DNA of 38,348 nucleotides from Bacteroidota bacterium (lineage in GTDB: Bacteria; Bacteroidota; Bacteroidia; Bacteroidales; UBA5342): positions 1 to 38,348 of the forward strand of contig QKHT01000229.1 in the NCBI GenBank assembly GCA_003249935.1, read 5' to 3'. Within the stretch, counting starts at the first letter, position 1. Every line of letters begins with the position of its first letter. Positions 17,225-26,422 of the stretch are shown one piece after another. Position numbers and translations under genes: made by a program. The notes under the pieces are model-generated. The model was not told where the DNA came from and searched no databases. It worked only from the letters and a program-made list of their open reading frames with translations.

Positions 17225-19117
17225 TTATTCTAAGTAAGTATAGCCATATAGCCCCGACCGATAGCTCGAAAGGAACTCTTTACCCTCTTCAATGGTGATA
17301 ATGCCCTCTTTTACCGACGAAGTAACCCAGGTTTCGATGGTTCGAACCAGCTTTTTGGGGCTGTATTGTACATAATCGAGTACTTCGGCCACGGTTTCGC
17401 CATCAATAATTTGGTCTATTGAGTATCCGTTGGCATCTACCGACACGTGTACCGCATTGGTGTCGCCAAACAAATTGTGCAGGTCGCCCAATATTTCCTG
17501 ATATGCACCCACCAAAAATACACCAATGTAGTAGGGTTCTTTGCCTTTTAAGGCGTGAACCGGCAAATGGTACGAGAAGTTGCGCGTGGATATAAAGTTG
17601 TCGATTTTGCCGTCGCTGTCGCAGGTTATATCCTGCAAGGTAGCCGTGCGGGTTGGCTTTTCGTCGAGCCGGTGAATGGGCATAATCGGAAATATCTGGT
17701 CAATGGCCCACGAATCGGGCAGCGACTGAAACAACGAGAAGTTGCAGAAATATTTGTCCGAAAGCATTTTCGATAACTGCCGCAATTCATCGGGCGCATG
17801 CTTGGTTTCGTTGGCCATTTGGTACAACTCCTTGGCAACACTCCAAAACAGGCGTTCAACCTGTGCACGGGTTTTTAGTTCTATAAGGCCCAGGCTGAAC
17901 CGGTCGAGTGCCTCTTCGCGTATTTGCTGGGCATCGTGCCATGTTTCGAGCATACGCGACTGGTTCAGTGTTTCCCATAATTGATACAGTTCTTTGACCA
18001 ATTCGTGGTCGGTTTCTTCTATTTCGTCGTCGTCATTCCATTCGGGTACCGTCGTGGTTTCGAGCACCTGAAATACCAAAACCGAATGGTGTGCCGTGAG
18101 CGAACGGCCCGATTCGGTGATGATATACGGATGTGGAATGTTATTTTTGTCGCTGGCATCTACAAAGGTGTACACCGAGTCGTTAACGTACTCCTGAATG
18201 GTATAGTTAATGCTGCTTTCGGAGTTCGACGAGCGCGTGCCGTCGTAGTCTACACCCAAACCGCCGCCAATATCCACAAATTCGATGTTGAAGCCCATTT
18301 TTCGTAACTGAACATAAAACTGCGAGGCTTCGCGCAGTGCATTTTTAATACGGCGTATTTTGGTTACCTGACTGCCAATATGAAAGTGAATGAGCCTGAG
18401 ACTTGCCTCAAGTTTATTCTTTTGTAAAATATCGAGAGCTTCCAGCAATTCGCTCGATGTAAGACCAAATTTGCTTACATCACCGCCCGAATCTTCCCAC
18501 TTTCCACTGCCCGAACTGGCTAATTTGATGCGAATACCTACGTTGGGCATTATTTTTAACCTTTTGGCAATGGTGCATATTAAACGAAGTTCGTTGAGTT
18601 TTTCGACCACAAGAAAAATGCGTTTGCCCATTTTTTGTGCCAGCAAAGCGAGCATAATGTAATCTTCGTCCTTGTATCCGTTGCAGATAATGAGCGAACC
18701 CGGATCGGTACTAATGGCCAACACGGCATGTAGCTCGGGTTTCGAACCGGCTTCGAGGCCAATATTGTATTTTTTACCATGACTCACTATTTCCTCTACC
18801 ACAGGGCGCATTTGGTTCACCTTTATTGGGTAAATGATAAAATTCTGACCTTTATACCCGTATTCCTCAGCTGCCCGTTTAAAACATTCGGAAGTGGTAA
18901 TAATTTGGTTGTCAAGAATATCAGGAAACCTGAGTAACATCGGAGGAGCAACATCTCTTAAAATGAGCTCGTCGAGAAGATGTTTGAGATCTATACTTAC
19001 ACCATTTTTTTTAGGTGTAACCGTTACGTGTCCTTCTTCATTTACCGAAAAATAGTCGACACCCCATCCTTTCGAGTTGTATAACTCTTCCGAGTCTTCA
19101 ATACGCCATTTTCTCAT
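17225..19117 (-). CDS. speA: Biosynthetic arginine decarboxylase (PLP, fold III)
   Basis: It converts arginine to agmatine, the first step of polyamine synthesis in this group. The protein is 630 residues, the normal length. The PLP-binding lysine is Lys99 in FIIYPIKVNQMRP. The barrel continues with IGLEAGSKPEL, LIHFHIGSQV and FVDIGGGLGVDYDG. The second domain carries ITESGRSLTAHHSV and later HVSVDANGYS. The start at 19117 fits the conserved N-terminus (KWRIEDSEELYNSKGWGVDY). Neither neighbour is related, so it looks monocistronic. A perfect palindrome in its leader (19138-19154) may be regulatory. Confidence 0.96.
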   Translation of the reverse strand: MRKWRIEDSEELYNSKGWGVDYFSVNEEGHVTVTPKKNGVSIDLKHLLDELILRDVAPPMLLRFPDILDNQIITTSECFKRAAEEYGYKGQNFIIYPIKVNQMRPVVEEIVSHGKKYNIGLEAGSKPELHAVLAISTDPGSLIICNGYKDEDYIMLALLAQKMGKRIFLVVEKLNELRLICTIAKRLKIMPNVGIRIKLASSGSGKWEDSGGDVSKFGLTSSELLEALDILQKNKLEASLRLIHFHIGSQVTKIRRIKNALREASQFYVQLRKMGFNIEFVDIGGGLGVDYDGTRSSNSESSINYTIQEYVNDSVYTFVDASDKNNIPHPYIITESGRSLTAHHSVLVFQVLETTTVPEWNDDDEIEETDHELVKELYQLWETLNQSRMLETWHDAQQIREEALDRFSLGLIELKTRAQVERLFWSVAKELYQMANETKHAPDELRQLSKMLSDKYFCNFSLFQSLPDSWAIDQIFPIMPIHRLDEKPTRTATLQDITCDSDGKIDNFISTRNFSYHLPVHALKGKEPYYIGVFLVGAYQEILGDLHNLFGDTNAVHVSVDANGYSIDQIIDGETVAEVLDYVQYSPKKLVRTIETWVTSSVKEGIITIEEGKEFLSSYRSGLYGYTYLE

Positions 19118-19137
19118 TCTCTATTTCTATTGTTTAA

Positions 19138-19154
19138 ACTCTGATTATCAGAGT
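19138..19154. promoter_or_regulatory. Palindrome ACTCTGA-tta-TCAGAGT in the speA leader
   Basis: Perfect 7-bp arms with a 3-base spacer lie 21 bases before the speA start codon. No T-tract follows, so it is not a terminator. A near-consensus -7 box (TAAATTCG, minus strand, 19191-19198) lies upstream, so the palindrome would fall in the transcribed leader. Operator or RNA hairpin are both possible. Confidence 0.33.
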
Positions 19155-19293
19155 GTATTCTTATTAAAAGCTCTGTTTTAAAAACTGGTGCGAATTTAAG
19201 TAATTCGATTGATTATCAATAATATTTTTTAATTATTAATACAATCGGTATGGTTATACCATCTGTTTGCCGGTTTGAGACCTCAATTCAAGC

Positions 19294-20304
19294 CTATTCC
19301 GGTTCATACAAATAAATGTACGGTATCGAATCGTTCGATTCTGTAAGGGTTAGATAACTTTTTAACCCGGTTTTATAAACCACTGCTTCGCCTTGTGGTT
19401 CAATATAATAGGGCATAATGTCGGGTTTTTGTTGTAGCGTTTTTGCCCATGTTGTATGGGGTGCTTTTTGGTATCGGTATATGGTGGTATAGTCTTTTAA
19501 AAGTAGTTCCAAACCATCCGACGAAAAATCGGCTGCCGTAATATACCTTTTCCCAATGGTAATCGTACCCAGATATATTAGTGTATTAATGCCTTTGGTG
19601 GTTAGCCCTGTACGTAATAGTGTAAATATGTGCGATACGCCGGGCCCGGTTGTGAACAGATAAAATGCGCTGTCTGTGGTGTTATAAGCAAATGCCTCAC
19701 AGTTGAAATGGTTTGGATGTCCTTTGGATTTTATATCAGGAAATTGAACCGGATATGTCATGCAATTTATTGTGGTGTCCTCGGGCCAGTGTGCCTTGTC
19801 CTCAAACATGTGGATGTAATAATTTTTACGAATTCTGAAATTGTCGCCCATATCCGAAACATATATGGTTGTTTTTGCGGTTGCCGAATCGTAAACCGAT
19901 GTAATATCCTCAAAATCTCTGTTTTTTATTTGGTTGAACCGTACAATGGATTTTACAGAACCTGTTTCCGAGATTAAGTAAACGCCTGATAATTCATGAC
20001 TGTCTTCCATGCCCCAAAACAGCGAATCGACGCACGACCGGCTCAATCCCGAAATTTCTTTGATAACAGGGTGAAGCGGGTATCTTTGGTATTTCTTCGG
20101 ATTGGGGTATAATATGTCGGTACTTATGGTATCGAGGCTGCCAAATATTATGGCTGAACCAAAATAGTCGATGCCTTGTTTGTTGCAACCTGATAGTACG
20201 CCGGTAACGGAAATTGTAAATAGCGTAAACAATTGATATACGAACCGGTGTATTTTGAGGCCTAAAAATGATTTTTTAAGAGATACCATGCCGCAAATAA
20301 ACAT
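19294..20304 (-). CDS. Unrecognised lipoprotein, probable beta-propeller
   Basis: The 336-residue frame begins with a basic, hydrophobic leader ending in a lipobox (VLSGC, Cys about 40), so it should be a lipoprotein. ATG at 20289 is an equally good start. The body has beta-rich stretches: ISGLSRSCVDSLFWGMEDS, YLISETGSVKSIVRF, then FEDITSV and TIYVSDMGDN. This pattern resembles SdiA-regulated or phytase/esterase-like propellers, in which a predicted energy or object is compared along blades. I do not recognise a specific family or catalytic residue. It is divergent from rseP with an 88-bp gap and nothing points to a pathway. Confidence 0.65.
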   Translation of the reverse strand: MFICGMVSLKKSFLGLKIHRFVYQLFTLFTISVTGVLSGCNKQGIDYFGSAIIFGSLDTISTDILYPNPKKYQRYPLHPVIKEISGLSRSCVDSLFWGMEDSHELSGVYLISETGSVKSIVRFNQIKNRDFEDITSVYDSATAKTTIYVSDMGDNFRIRKNYYIHMFEDKAHWPEDTTINCMTYPVQFPDIKSKGHPNHFNCEAFAYNTTDSAFYLFTTGPGVSHIFTLLRTGLTTKGINTLIYLGTITIGKRYITAADFSSDGLELLLKDYTTIYRYQKAPHTTWAKTLQQKPDIMPYYIEPQGEAVVYKTGLKSYLTLTESNDSIPYIYLYEPE

Positions 20305-20364
20305 AAAATTGCTTTATCCGTTATTACAAGCAACGATTAAAACCGTTGGTTAAGTAAAAAATCT

Positions 20365-20372
20365 TACTTTTG
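20365..20372 (+). promoter_or_regulatory. -7 box (TACTTTTG) for rseP
   Basis: TACTTTTG fits TAnnTTTG and lies 20 bases before the rseP ATG, giving a very short leader. It probably drives the rseP-tatA run. Confidence 0.5.
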
Positions 20373-20392
20373 TTTCTCAAAAAAAATTAAAA

Positions 20393-21754
20393 ATGACGTT
20401 GTTCTCTGCAATAATAGCTGCTACAAGTGTAAGTGTGGTTTTGGTTAAGGCAACACAGTTAATCCTGAGCCTTAGTATCCTTATTGTTATTCACGAATTT
20501 GGTCACTTTTTGTTTGCCCGGCTTTTTAAAACCCGCGTCGAAAAGTTTTACCTCTTTTTTAATCCGTGGTTCTCCCTTTATAAAAAACAAATTGGCGAAA
20601 CTGAATTTGGTATTGGCTGGCTGCCTTTAGGGGGATATGCCAAAATTTCGGGCATGATCGACGAATCGATGGATAAGGAACAACTGGCTAAGCCGGCCGA
20701 AACATGGGAATATCGTGCAAAAAAGCCTTATCAGCGGTTATTTATAGTTAGTGGCGGTGTGTTGTTTAATCTTATTTTGGCCTTCGTAATTTATACCATG
20801 GTAATGTGGGTATATGGCGAAGAATATCTGCCTAATGCTAATGTAAAATATGGTATCGAATGTAGTGAGGCTGCTCGATCGATGGGTTTCGAAAATGGCG
20901 ATAAAATACTGAAAGTTAATAATCTCGAAGTTGATAATTTTGCAAAGGTCGTACCCACTATCCTGCTCGAAAATGCGACATCTGTTACCGTAGAACGCAA
21001 TGGCCTTGTAAAGGAAATTGTATTTGACGAAGAAAATATTTCGCGCATTATTAAAATGCAGAAGAAACAACTAATTGCACCGCGTGTACCATTTGTGGTT
21101 CAGAAAGTAGTTGAAAGTGGTGGTGCTTATAAAGCAGGTGTTAAGAAAAACGATGTGTTGATAGGTGTGGGCGATTCAGCACTTGTATTTTACGATCAGT
21201 TTAGTGCCTATTTTCAGGGGCATAAATCTACTTCAATCCCCGTTAAATTATTGCGTAATAAAGATACACTCACCATAAATGTTACGACCGACAGCAATGG
21301 TCTTATCGGTGTTTATGCAACGCATTACAGCTCTATTTTAGAGCTTAATACAAAAAAGTACGGCTTTTGGGCTTCTTTTCCGGCTGGTTTTCATAAGGGT
21401 GTCGAAACGCTAAACGATTATTTTAAGCAGCTTAAACTGCTTTTTCAGCCAAAAACCAAGGCCTACGAATCGTTGGGCGGATTTATAATGATTGGTAGCA
21501 TCTTTCCTGATATCTGGCATTGGGAATCGTTCTGGAATCTTACGGCCTTTCTGTCAATTATCCTTGCCGTTATGAATATTTTACCAATACCGGCCCTCGA
21601 TGGAGGTCATGTAATTATGATTATTTACGAAATGATTACTAAAAGGAAGCCCAGCGATAAGTTCCTCGAATATGCACAGATTATTGGGATGGTATTCTTG
21701 TTTAGTTTATTAATTTACGCCAATATGAATGATGTAATAAGATTGTTCAAATAG
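20393..21754 (+). CDS. rseP: Site-2 intramembrane zinc metalloprotease RseP (M50)
   Basis: It cleaves membrane-anchored regulators, such as anti-sigma factors, within the bilayer. The zinc motif HEFGH (His34, Glu35, His38) sits in the first membrane helix. The second motif NILPIPALDGGHV supplies the third ligand (Asp403). Two PDZ regions lie between (about 130-210, degenerate, and about 225-300, with VVESGGAYKAGVKKNDVL). Four membrane segments are apparent. The 453-residue length is normal for Bacteroidota. It often sits next to dxr in this group; here tatA and dxs follow instead. The start is fixed by the -7 box 20 bases upstream. Confidence 0.95.
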   Translation: MTLFSAIIAATSVSVVLVKATQLILSLSILIVIHEFGHFLFARLFKTRVEKFYLFFNPWFSLYKKQIGETEFGIGWLPLGGYAKISGMIDESMDKEQLAKPAETWEYRAKKPYQRLFIVSGGVLFNLILAFVIYTMVMWVYGEEYLPNANVKYGIECSEAARSMGFENGDKILKVNNLEVDNFAKVVPTILLENATSVTVERNGLVKEIVFDEENISRIIKMQKKQLIAPRVPFVVQKVVESGGAYKAGVKKNDVLIGVGDSALVFYDQFSAYFQGHKSTSIPVKLLRNKDTLTINVTTDSNGLIGVYATHYSSILELNTKKYGFWASFPAGFHKGVETLNDYFKQLKLLFQPKTKAYESLGGFIMIGSIFPDIWHWESFWNLTAFLSIILAVMNILPIPALDGGHVIMIIYEMITKRKPSDKFLEYAQIIGMVFLFSLLIYANMNDVIRLFK

Positions 21755-21777
21755 CGTTATATTACCAAGTAAATTAT

Positions 21778-21785
21778 TAATTTTG
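21778..21785 (+). promoter_or_regulatory. -7 box (TAATTTTG) for tatA
   Basis: TAATTTTG fits TAnnTTTG, 22 bases before the tatA start and after the rseP stop. It suggests tatA can be transcribed on its own. No -33 match at standard spacing. Confidence 0.42.
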
Positions 21786-21807
21786 TTAGCGATTAAAACT
21801 TACAATA

Positions 21808-22002
21808 ATGATGTTTAATATGTTTTTGCTTTCGGCTCCCGGTGGTTCAGAATGGATTCTGATTATACTAATTGTGGTTCTGCTATTTGGTGGAAAAAAG
21901 ATTCCTGAGCTTATGCGTGGCCTCGGTAAGGGTATAAACGAATTTAAAAAAGCGAAGGACGAAGACGCTGAACCTTCGGATAATAAGACCGAAAAGAAAT
22001 AG
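21808..22002 (+). CDS. tatA: Twin-arginine translocase subunit TatA/TatE
   Basis: This 64-residue membrane protein forms the pore of the Tat system for folded proteins. It has a single short helix (about 14-29, ILIILIVVLLFGG), the family hinge FGGKKIPELMRGLGKGI and a charged amphipathic helix with an acidic tail. TatC is not in the window. ATG at 21811 is an alternative start. It lies between rseP and dxs. Confidence 0.95.
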   Translation: MMFNMFLLSAPGGSEWILIILIVVLLFGGKKIPELMRGLGKGINEFKKAKDEDAEPSDNKTEKK

Positions 22003-22032
22003 CGTTTTACATGATATTTTATTTTTGTACTC

Positions 22033-22065
22033 CGGGTGTCTGCACCGACACCCGATTTTGTTGTT
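22033..22065 (+). terminator. Hairpin with T-rich tail between tatA and dxs
   Basis: A perfect 8-bp stem (CGGGTGTC / GACACCCG) with a 6-base loop is followed by ATTTTGTTGTTT. It most likely terminates the rseP-tatA transcript. A -7-like box (TATTTTTG, 22020-22027) lies just upstream, so the hairpin may also form the 5' end of a dxs transcript. Confidence 0.65.
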
Positions 22066-22070
22066 TATAA

Positions 22071-23954
22071 ATGTCTGAGCAATTGTTAGATAAAATTAAT
22101 TTCCCCGAAGATTTACGACGACTTTCAAAAAATCAACTAAAAGGAGTGTGTGATGAGCTGCGCGAATTTATTATCGATGCAGTGTCGTGCAATCCCGGCC
22201 ATTTTGGTGCCAGCCTGGGAACCGTAGAGCTTTCGGTGGCTCTCCATTATGTGTTAAATACGCCATACGATCGTATTGTATGGGATGTGGGGCATCAGGC
22301 TTATGCTCATAAAATTCTTACCGGACGGCGCGAAGTTTTTCATACCAACCGAAAGCTAAATGGAATCAGTGGATTTCCTAAGCGCGAAGAGAGCGAATAC
22401 GATACCTTTGGTGTTGGCCACTCTTCAACCTCTATTTCCGCAGCTTTGGGAATGGCTATAGCGAGTAAAAAAAATAATGAAATCCGACAGGTTGTGGCGG
22501 TAATTGGCGATGGTGCTCTTACTGGAGGAATGGCCTACGAAGCACTTAACAATGCAACCATTAACCCCAATAATATTATTATTATTCTCAACGACAACAA
22601 TATGGCTATTTCGGCCAATGTTGGTGGCATGAGCCAATATTTACTCGATATTTCCACCTCCAAATCCTATAACCGGTTTCGTGGTGATGTGGCTGCATTT
22701 TTACAACGTATTCGATTGTTAAACGATGAGCGCAAAGGTATGGTTACCACCATTACCAATACTGTTAAGGCTACTCTGGGGCACAATGTAAATATTTTCG
22801 AAGGGTTTAATATGCGGTATTTCGGTCCTGTAGATGGGCATAATGTCGATCAGCTTGTTGAGGTACTAAACGATTTAAAGCATATTCAGGGTCCAAAAGT
22901 TCTTCATGTACGAACCATGAAGGGCAAAGGGTTTGCTTTGGCCGAACAAAATCAAACCGAGTGGCACGCCCCGGGAAAGTTTGATAAAAAAACCGGGAAA
23001 AAACTCGACACGGAATCCGATGCCGATAGCCCTCCAAGATTTCAGGATGTGTTTGGTGAAACGTTACTTGAACTCGCCCGTAATAACGATAAAATTTTGG
23101 GTATTACGCCTGCAATGTCTACCGGTTGTTCTTTGGATATAATGATGAAAGCCATGCCGGATCGAGCTTTTGATGTGGGTATTGCCGAACAACATGCGGT
23201 TACTTTTTCGGCCGGGTTGGCTACCGAAGGTTTTGTACCTTTTTGTAATATTTACTCCACTTTTTTACAACGGGCTTACGATCAGGTTATTCACGATGTT
23301 GCACTTCAGCATCTTAATGTCGTGCTGTGTATCGATCGTGGTGGTTTGGTCGGCGAAGATGGTCCAACGCATCATGGTGTTTTTGATATTCCATCATTAC
23401 GGTGTATCCCAAATGTTATTGTGTCTTCGCCAATTGATGAAGTTGAACTGAGAAACCTGATGTATACGGCCCAATTAAAAGATGCAGGTTTTTGGGCAAT
23501 CAGATATCCGAGGGGCAAAGGTAAAAACAGCTTGTGGCGAATGCCGTTTGAACCGATAGCCGTTGGAACGGGTGTCAATATCCGCGAAGGTAACGATGTG
23601 GCAGTACTAACACTTGGTCCGGTAGGTTTAACCGCCAAACTCGCGGCCGATAAAGCCGAAACCGAAGGGGTATCGGCGGCTGTTTACAATATGAGATTTG
23701 TAAAACCACTAGACGAAACACTTCTTCATACGGTATTTAAAAAGTTTAAGAAAGTAATTACCATAGAAGATGGTGCCATCGTTGGGGGAATGGGAAGTGC
23801 GATACTCGAATTTGTTGCCGATTATAACTACCAGTGCAAAATTGTGAGAATTGGAGTACCGGATAAGTTTATTGAACATGGTACACCCCAACAGTTACAT
23901 CATATTTGTGGTTTCGATAAAGAAGGTATATTAAAAGCAATAAAATCCATATAA
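22071..23954 (+). CDS. dxs: 1-deoxy-D-xylulose-5-phosphate synthase
   Basis: It condenses pyruvate and glyceraldehyde-3-phosphate using thiamine diphosphate (TPP), the entry step of the MEP isoprenoid pathway. The 627-residue protein has the expected order. The TPP domain carries [31 protein letters not shown], and [17 protein letters not shown] with LNDNNMAIS (Mg/TPP site). A transketolase pyrimidine domain follows ([31 protein letters not shown]), then the C-terminal transketolase domain ending in [14 protein letters not shown]. All are intact. tolC starts 12 bp after it, so the two are probably co-transcribed. Confidence 0.98.
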   Translation: MSEQLLDKINFPEDLRRLSKNQLKGVCDELREFIIDAVSCNPGHFGASLGTVELSVALHYVLNTPYDRIVWDVGHQAYAHKILTGRREVFHTNRKLNGISGFPKREESEYDTFGVGHSSTSISAALGMAIASKKNNEIRQVVAVIGDGALTGGMAYEALNNATINPNNIIIILNDNNMAISANVGGMSQYLLDISTSKSYNRFRGDVAAFLQRIRLLNDERKGMVTTITNTVKATLGHNVNIFEGFNMRYFGPVDGHNVDQLVEVLNDLKHIQGPKVLHVRTMKGKGFALAEQNQTEWHAPGKFDKKTGKKLDTESDADSPPRFQDVFGETLLELARNNDKILGITPAMSTGCSLDIMMKAMPDRAFDVGIAEQHAVTFSAGLATEGFVPFCNIYSTFLQRAYDQVIHDVALQHLNVVLCIDRGGLVGEDGPTHHGVFDIPSLRCIPNVIVSSPIDEVELRNLMYTAQLKDAGFWAIRYPRGKGKNSLWRMPFEPIAVGTGVNIREGNDVAVLTLGPVGLTAKLAADKAETEGVSAAVYNMRFVKPLDETLLHTVFKKFKKVITIEDGAIVGGMGSAILEFVADYNYQCKIVRIGVPDKFIEHGTPQQLHHICGFDKEGILKAIKSI

Positions 23955-23966
23955 TGAATTATAACC

Positions 23967-25490
23967 ATGAAAAAAATCCTGCAAATATTTTTGTTGACAT
24001 TCCTTATTTATCCTTTGGCCGGTTCAGCCCAAAGTGGAGGAGGAAACGATTCTGTTGTCTTTAAACTTTCGCTCGGCGAGGTAATTGCTTTGGCGCAAAA
24101 ACAATCGCTCGAAATGTTGGTTTCTAAAAACAGTTATATCTCGAAGTACTGGACTTTTAATGCCTACAAAGCAAGTTTATTGCCTTCGATGAATTTTGAA
24201 AGCCGGATCTTTGATTTTGGAAATTCGCTCGAAAAGGTTTTTAGTGAAACAAACAATACCTATATACAACGAAAAGAACAATCGCTGACTACAGGTGCAA
24301 ATTTTAATATTAATCAGGTTCTTCCATTAACAGGCGGTTCGTTTAGCTTGTCGTCCGGAGGCATTCATTACGAAAACTTAAAGGATAAAAGCAGCTCCTA
24401 CTATTCGATAAACCCGCTTGTAAACATCGGGTATCAGCAAAATTTTGATGGTTTTAACGAAATACGCTGGTTGAAAAGGATGGAACCATTGAAGTTCGAA
24501 ATTGCTAAAAAGGCGTTTTTACAACGTAACGAAGAGATTGCAAAATTGGCTATTGCCCATTATTTTAATCTTTTAACATCGCAAATTAATCTGAATATTG
24601 CCCAAACAAACTATGCCAATGCCGATACATTGTTTCGCATTGGTAAAGGCCGCTTCCAAATCGGGACCATTACCCGCGATGAACTACTCGACCTCGAACT
24701 ATCGGTGTTGAACTCGCGCCTCGAACTTTCGCGTTCGAAAATAGAAATTGAAAAGACACGTTCGCAGCTTCGTAATTTTTTAATGTTGCCCGATAAAACA
24801 ACCATTGATTGTGATGTTCCGAATGAAATACCAACTGAAACGGTAAATTTTGATGTTATTTATAATAAAGCACTAACAAATAATCCGGACCAGAAGAATT
24901 TTAATCTCCGAAAGCTAAATGCCGACAGAATGGTTGCAAAAAACAAAGCCGACAATGGGTTGCACGCCAATTTACGCACCACGGTTGGTTTACAGGGTTA
25001 TAATAAAGAGATTCAACCGATTATCGACAATCCAAATAATTATCAGCGGGCTACTGTGGATTTAACCGTTCCGCTGTGGGATTGGGGAAAGCGCAAGGGA
25101 GAGTTGCTTGTGGCAAAAGCCAATCGCGAAGCTGAATTGGCCTCTATCGAAAAGGAAAAACGACAGTTTGAGCAGGATTTGTTTATTAATATTGCCGAAT
25201 TTAACCTCATGGCCGAGCAGGTGGCCATTTCGGCAAAGGCCGACACCATTGCGCAATTGGGGTACGACATAACCAAACAACGGTTTTTAATCGGCAAAAT
25301 AGACGTAATAAAGCTCAATGCTGCCCGAACGGCAATGGAACGTGCCCGTACTTCGTTTTTAACGTCGCTTAAGGATTACTGGACTCGCTATTACGATATC
25401 AGAGCAATTTCGTTGTACGATTTTAAGCTAAACTCCGATCTGTCCGTTCAGTTCGACAAATTAATCGAAGGACAGAAATTCAGCCGTTAG
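23967..25490 (+). CDS. TolC-family outer-membrane efflux-type protein
   Basis: The 507-residue protein has a signal peptide (about 1-21, ending AGSAQ). It carries two outer-membrane-efflux repeats rich in long coiled-coil helices: about 35-240 (LSLGEVIALAQKQSLEML, then IAHYFNLLTSQINLNIAQTNYANADTLF) and about 290-480 (VPLWDWGKRKGELLVAKANRE). The internal symmetry and the DWGKRK turn are typical of TolC relatives. Its usual partners, a membrane-fusion protein and an inner-membrane pump, are absent, so the substrate is unknown. Only 12 bp separate it from dxs, and the DUF2807 gene follows after 84 bp. Confidence 0.88.
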   Translation: MKKILQIFLLTFLIYPLAGSAQSGGGNDSVVFKLSLGEVIALAQKQSLEMLVSKNSYISKYWTFNAYKASLLPSMNFESRIFDFGNSLEKVFSETNNTYIQRKEQSLTTGANFNINQVLPLTGGSFSLSSGGIHYENLKDKSSSYYSINPLVNIGYQQNFDGFNEIRWLKRMEPLKFEIAKKAFLQRNEEIAKLAIAHYFNLLTSQINLNIAQTNYANADTLFRIGKGRFQIGTITRDELLDLELSVLNSRLELSRSKIEIEKTRSQLRNFLMLPDKTTIDCDVPNEIPTETVNFDVIYNKALTNNPDQKNFNLRKLNADRMVAKNKADNGLHANLRTTVGLQGYNKEIQPIIDNPNNYQRATVDLTVPLWDWGKRKGELLVAKANREAELASIEKEKRQFEQDLFINIAEFNLMAEQVAISAKADTIAQLGYDITKQRFLIGKIDVIKLNAARTAMERARTSFLTSLKDYWTRYYDIRAISLYDFKLNSDLSVQFDKLIEGQKFSR

Positions 25491-25574
25491 ATTGGCTTTT
25501 GGTAACATTTTTAAATCTATTTCGTTTGTGGTATAATAATTGATGCCAGAATGGTTCATATTAAATGATAATTG

Positions 25575-26264
25575 ATGAAAAGGATAATTATTTTTGCGGT
25601 TACCGCATTTGCAATGATCGCCACTGTATTTTCGCAAAAAGTGGCTGAAGAAACACGTGAACTCTCCCCATTTAGTAAAATTGACGTTTCGCGTGGTGTT
25701 AATGTTGTTTTGTCGCACGATGGTGTTGAAGAAGCGATGATACGGATTATTAATGCACCTGCCGACGATGTAGTTACCGAAGTAAAGGGTTCAACCCTGA
25801 ATATAAGAATGAAATTGAAACCTAAAAAGGGTGTTTCGGTTACAGTATACGTAAGTTACGATAAATTAAATGAAATTTCGGTATCGTCGGGCGGAACACT
25901 CGAAGCCAAACAGGAAGTTTCGGCACGCGATTTAGAAATAAAAGCAACTACCGGTAGCGAAATAACGCTTTCTGTTGAAACTGAAAATTTGATTGCTTCT
26001 TCCGGTCAGGGGTCCATCCTAAAACTCAAGGGAACTACTAACACCATTGAGGCTTCGGCAAATTCGGGAGCCAAATTAGAAGCAAAGGCCGTTGTAAGCA
26101 AAAAGGCTGTGGCTAAAGCGAGTACCGGTGCCAAAGTAGAAATTTCGGTTAATGAAACATTAGAGGCATCGGCCTCATCAGGGGGTGTAATTAAATATTG
26201 CGGAACGCCAACCTCTAAAGATGTAAGCACTTCATTAGGTGGTTCAGTGGAGAATATAAAATAA
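25575..26264 (+). CDS. Secreted head-GIN domain protein (DUF2807)
   Basis: The ATG at 25575 was preferred over the in-frame TTG at 25572, giving 229 residues. A signal peptide (about 1-20) ends near FSQK. The mature part is one repetitive beta-rich domain: FSKIDVSRGVNVVLSHDG, VYVSYDKLNEISVSSGG, then short strands repeating as SASSGG/ASANSGA/KASTGA motifs. This is the pattern of the Bacteroidota putative auto-transporter adhesin, head GIN domain, whose function is not established. A strong terminator follows at 26288. Confidence 0.88.
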   Translation: MKRIIIFAVTAFAMIATVFSQKVAEETRELSPFSKIDVSRGVNVVLSHDGVEEAMIRIINAPADDVVTEVKGSTLNIRMKLKPKKGVSVTVYVSYDKLNEISVSSGGTLEAKQEVSARDLEIKATTGSEITLSVETENLIASSGQGSILKLKGTTNTIEASANSGAKLEAKAVVSKKAVAKASTGAKVEISVNETLEASASSGGVIKYCGTPTSKDVSTSLGGSVENIK

Positions 26265-26287
26265 CCAGCACTTAATAATAGTGGTCG

Positions 26288-26321
26288 AAGGCCGGAGAAT
26301 GTATAATTCTTCGGCCTTTTT
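26288..26321 (+). terminator. Rho-independent terminator after the DUF2807 gene
   Basis: A 12-bp stem (AAGGCCGGAGAA with TTCTTCGGCCTT, one G-U pair) and a 7-base loop run straight into five T residues. Confidence 0.88.
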
Positions 26322-26422
26322 CGTTGGCCGAAGCCATAAAACCGCAGGCGTTACACCGCTTTTTAAATTTTGTTTAATACTTTTACATCTGGTTTATTCG
26401 TATCAATGGTTATTACGTAATT

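Noticed and set aside
16890-17237. 115-codon plus-strand frame with NVKDNGG heptads, and overlapping minus-strand frames
   Set aside because: It begins before and runs through the malQ terminator, overlaps the speA 3' end, and its openness follows from a 21-bp repeat without stops in several frames on both strands.
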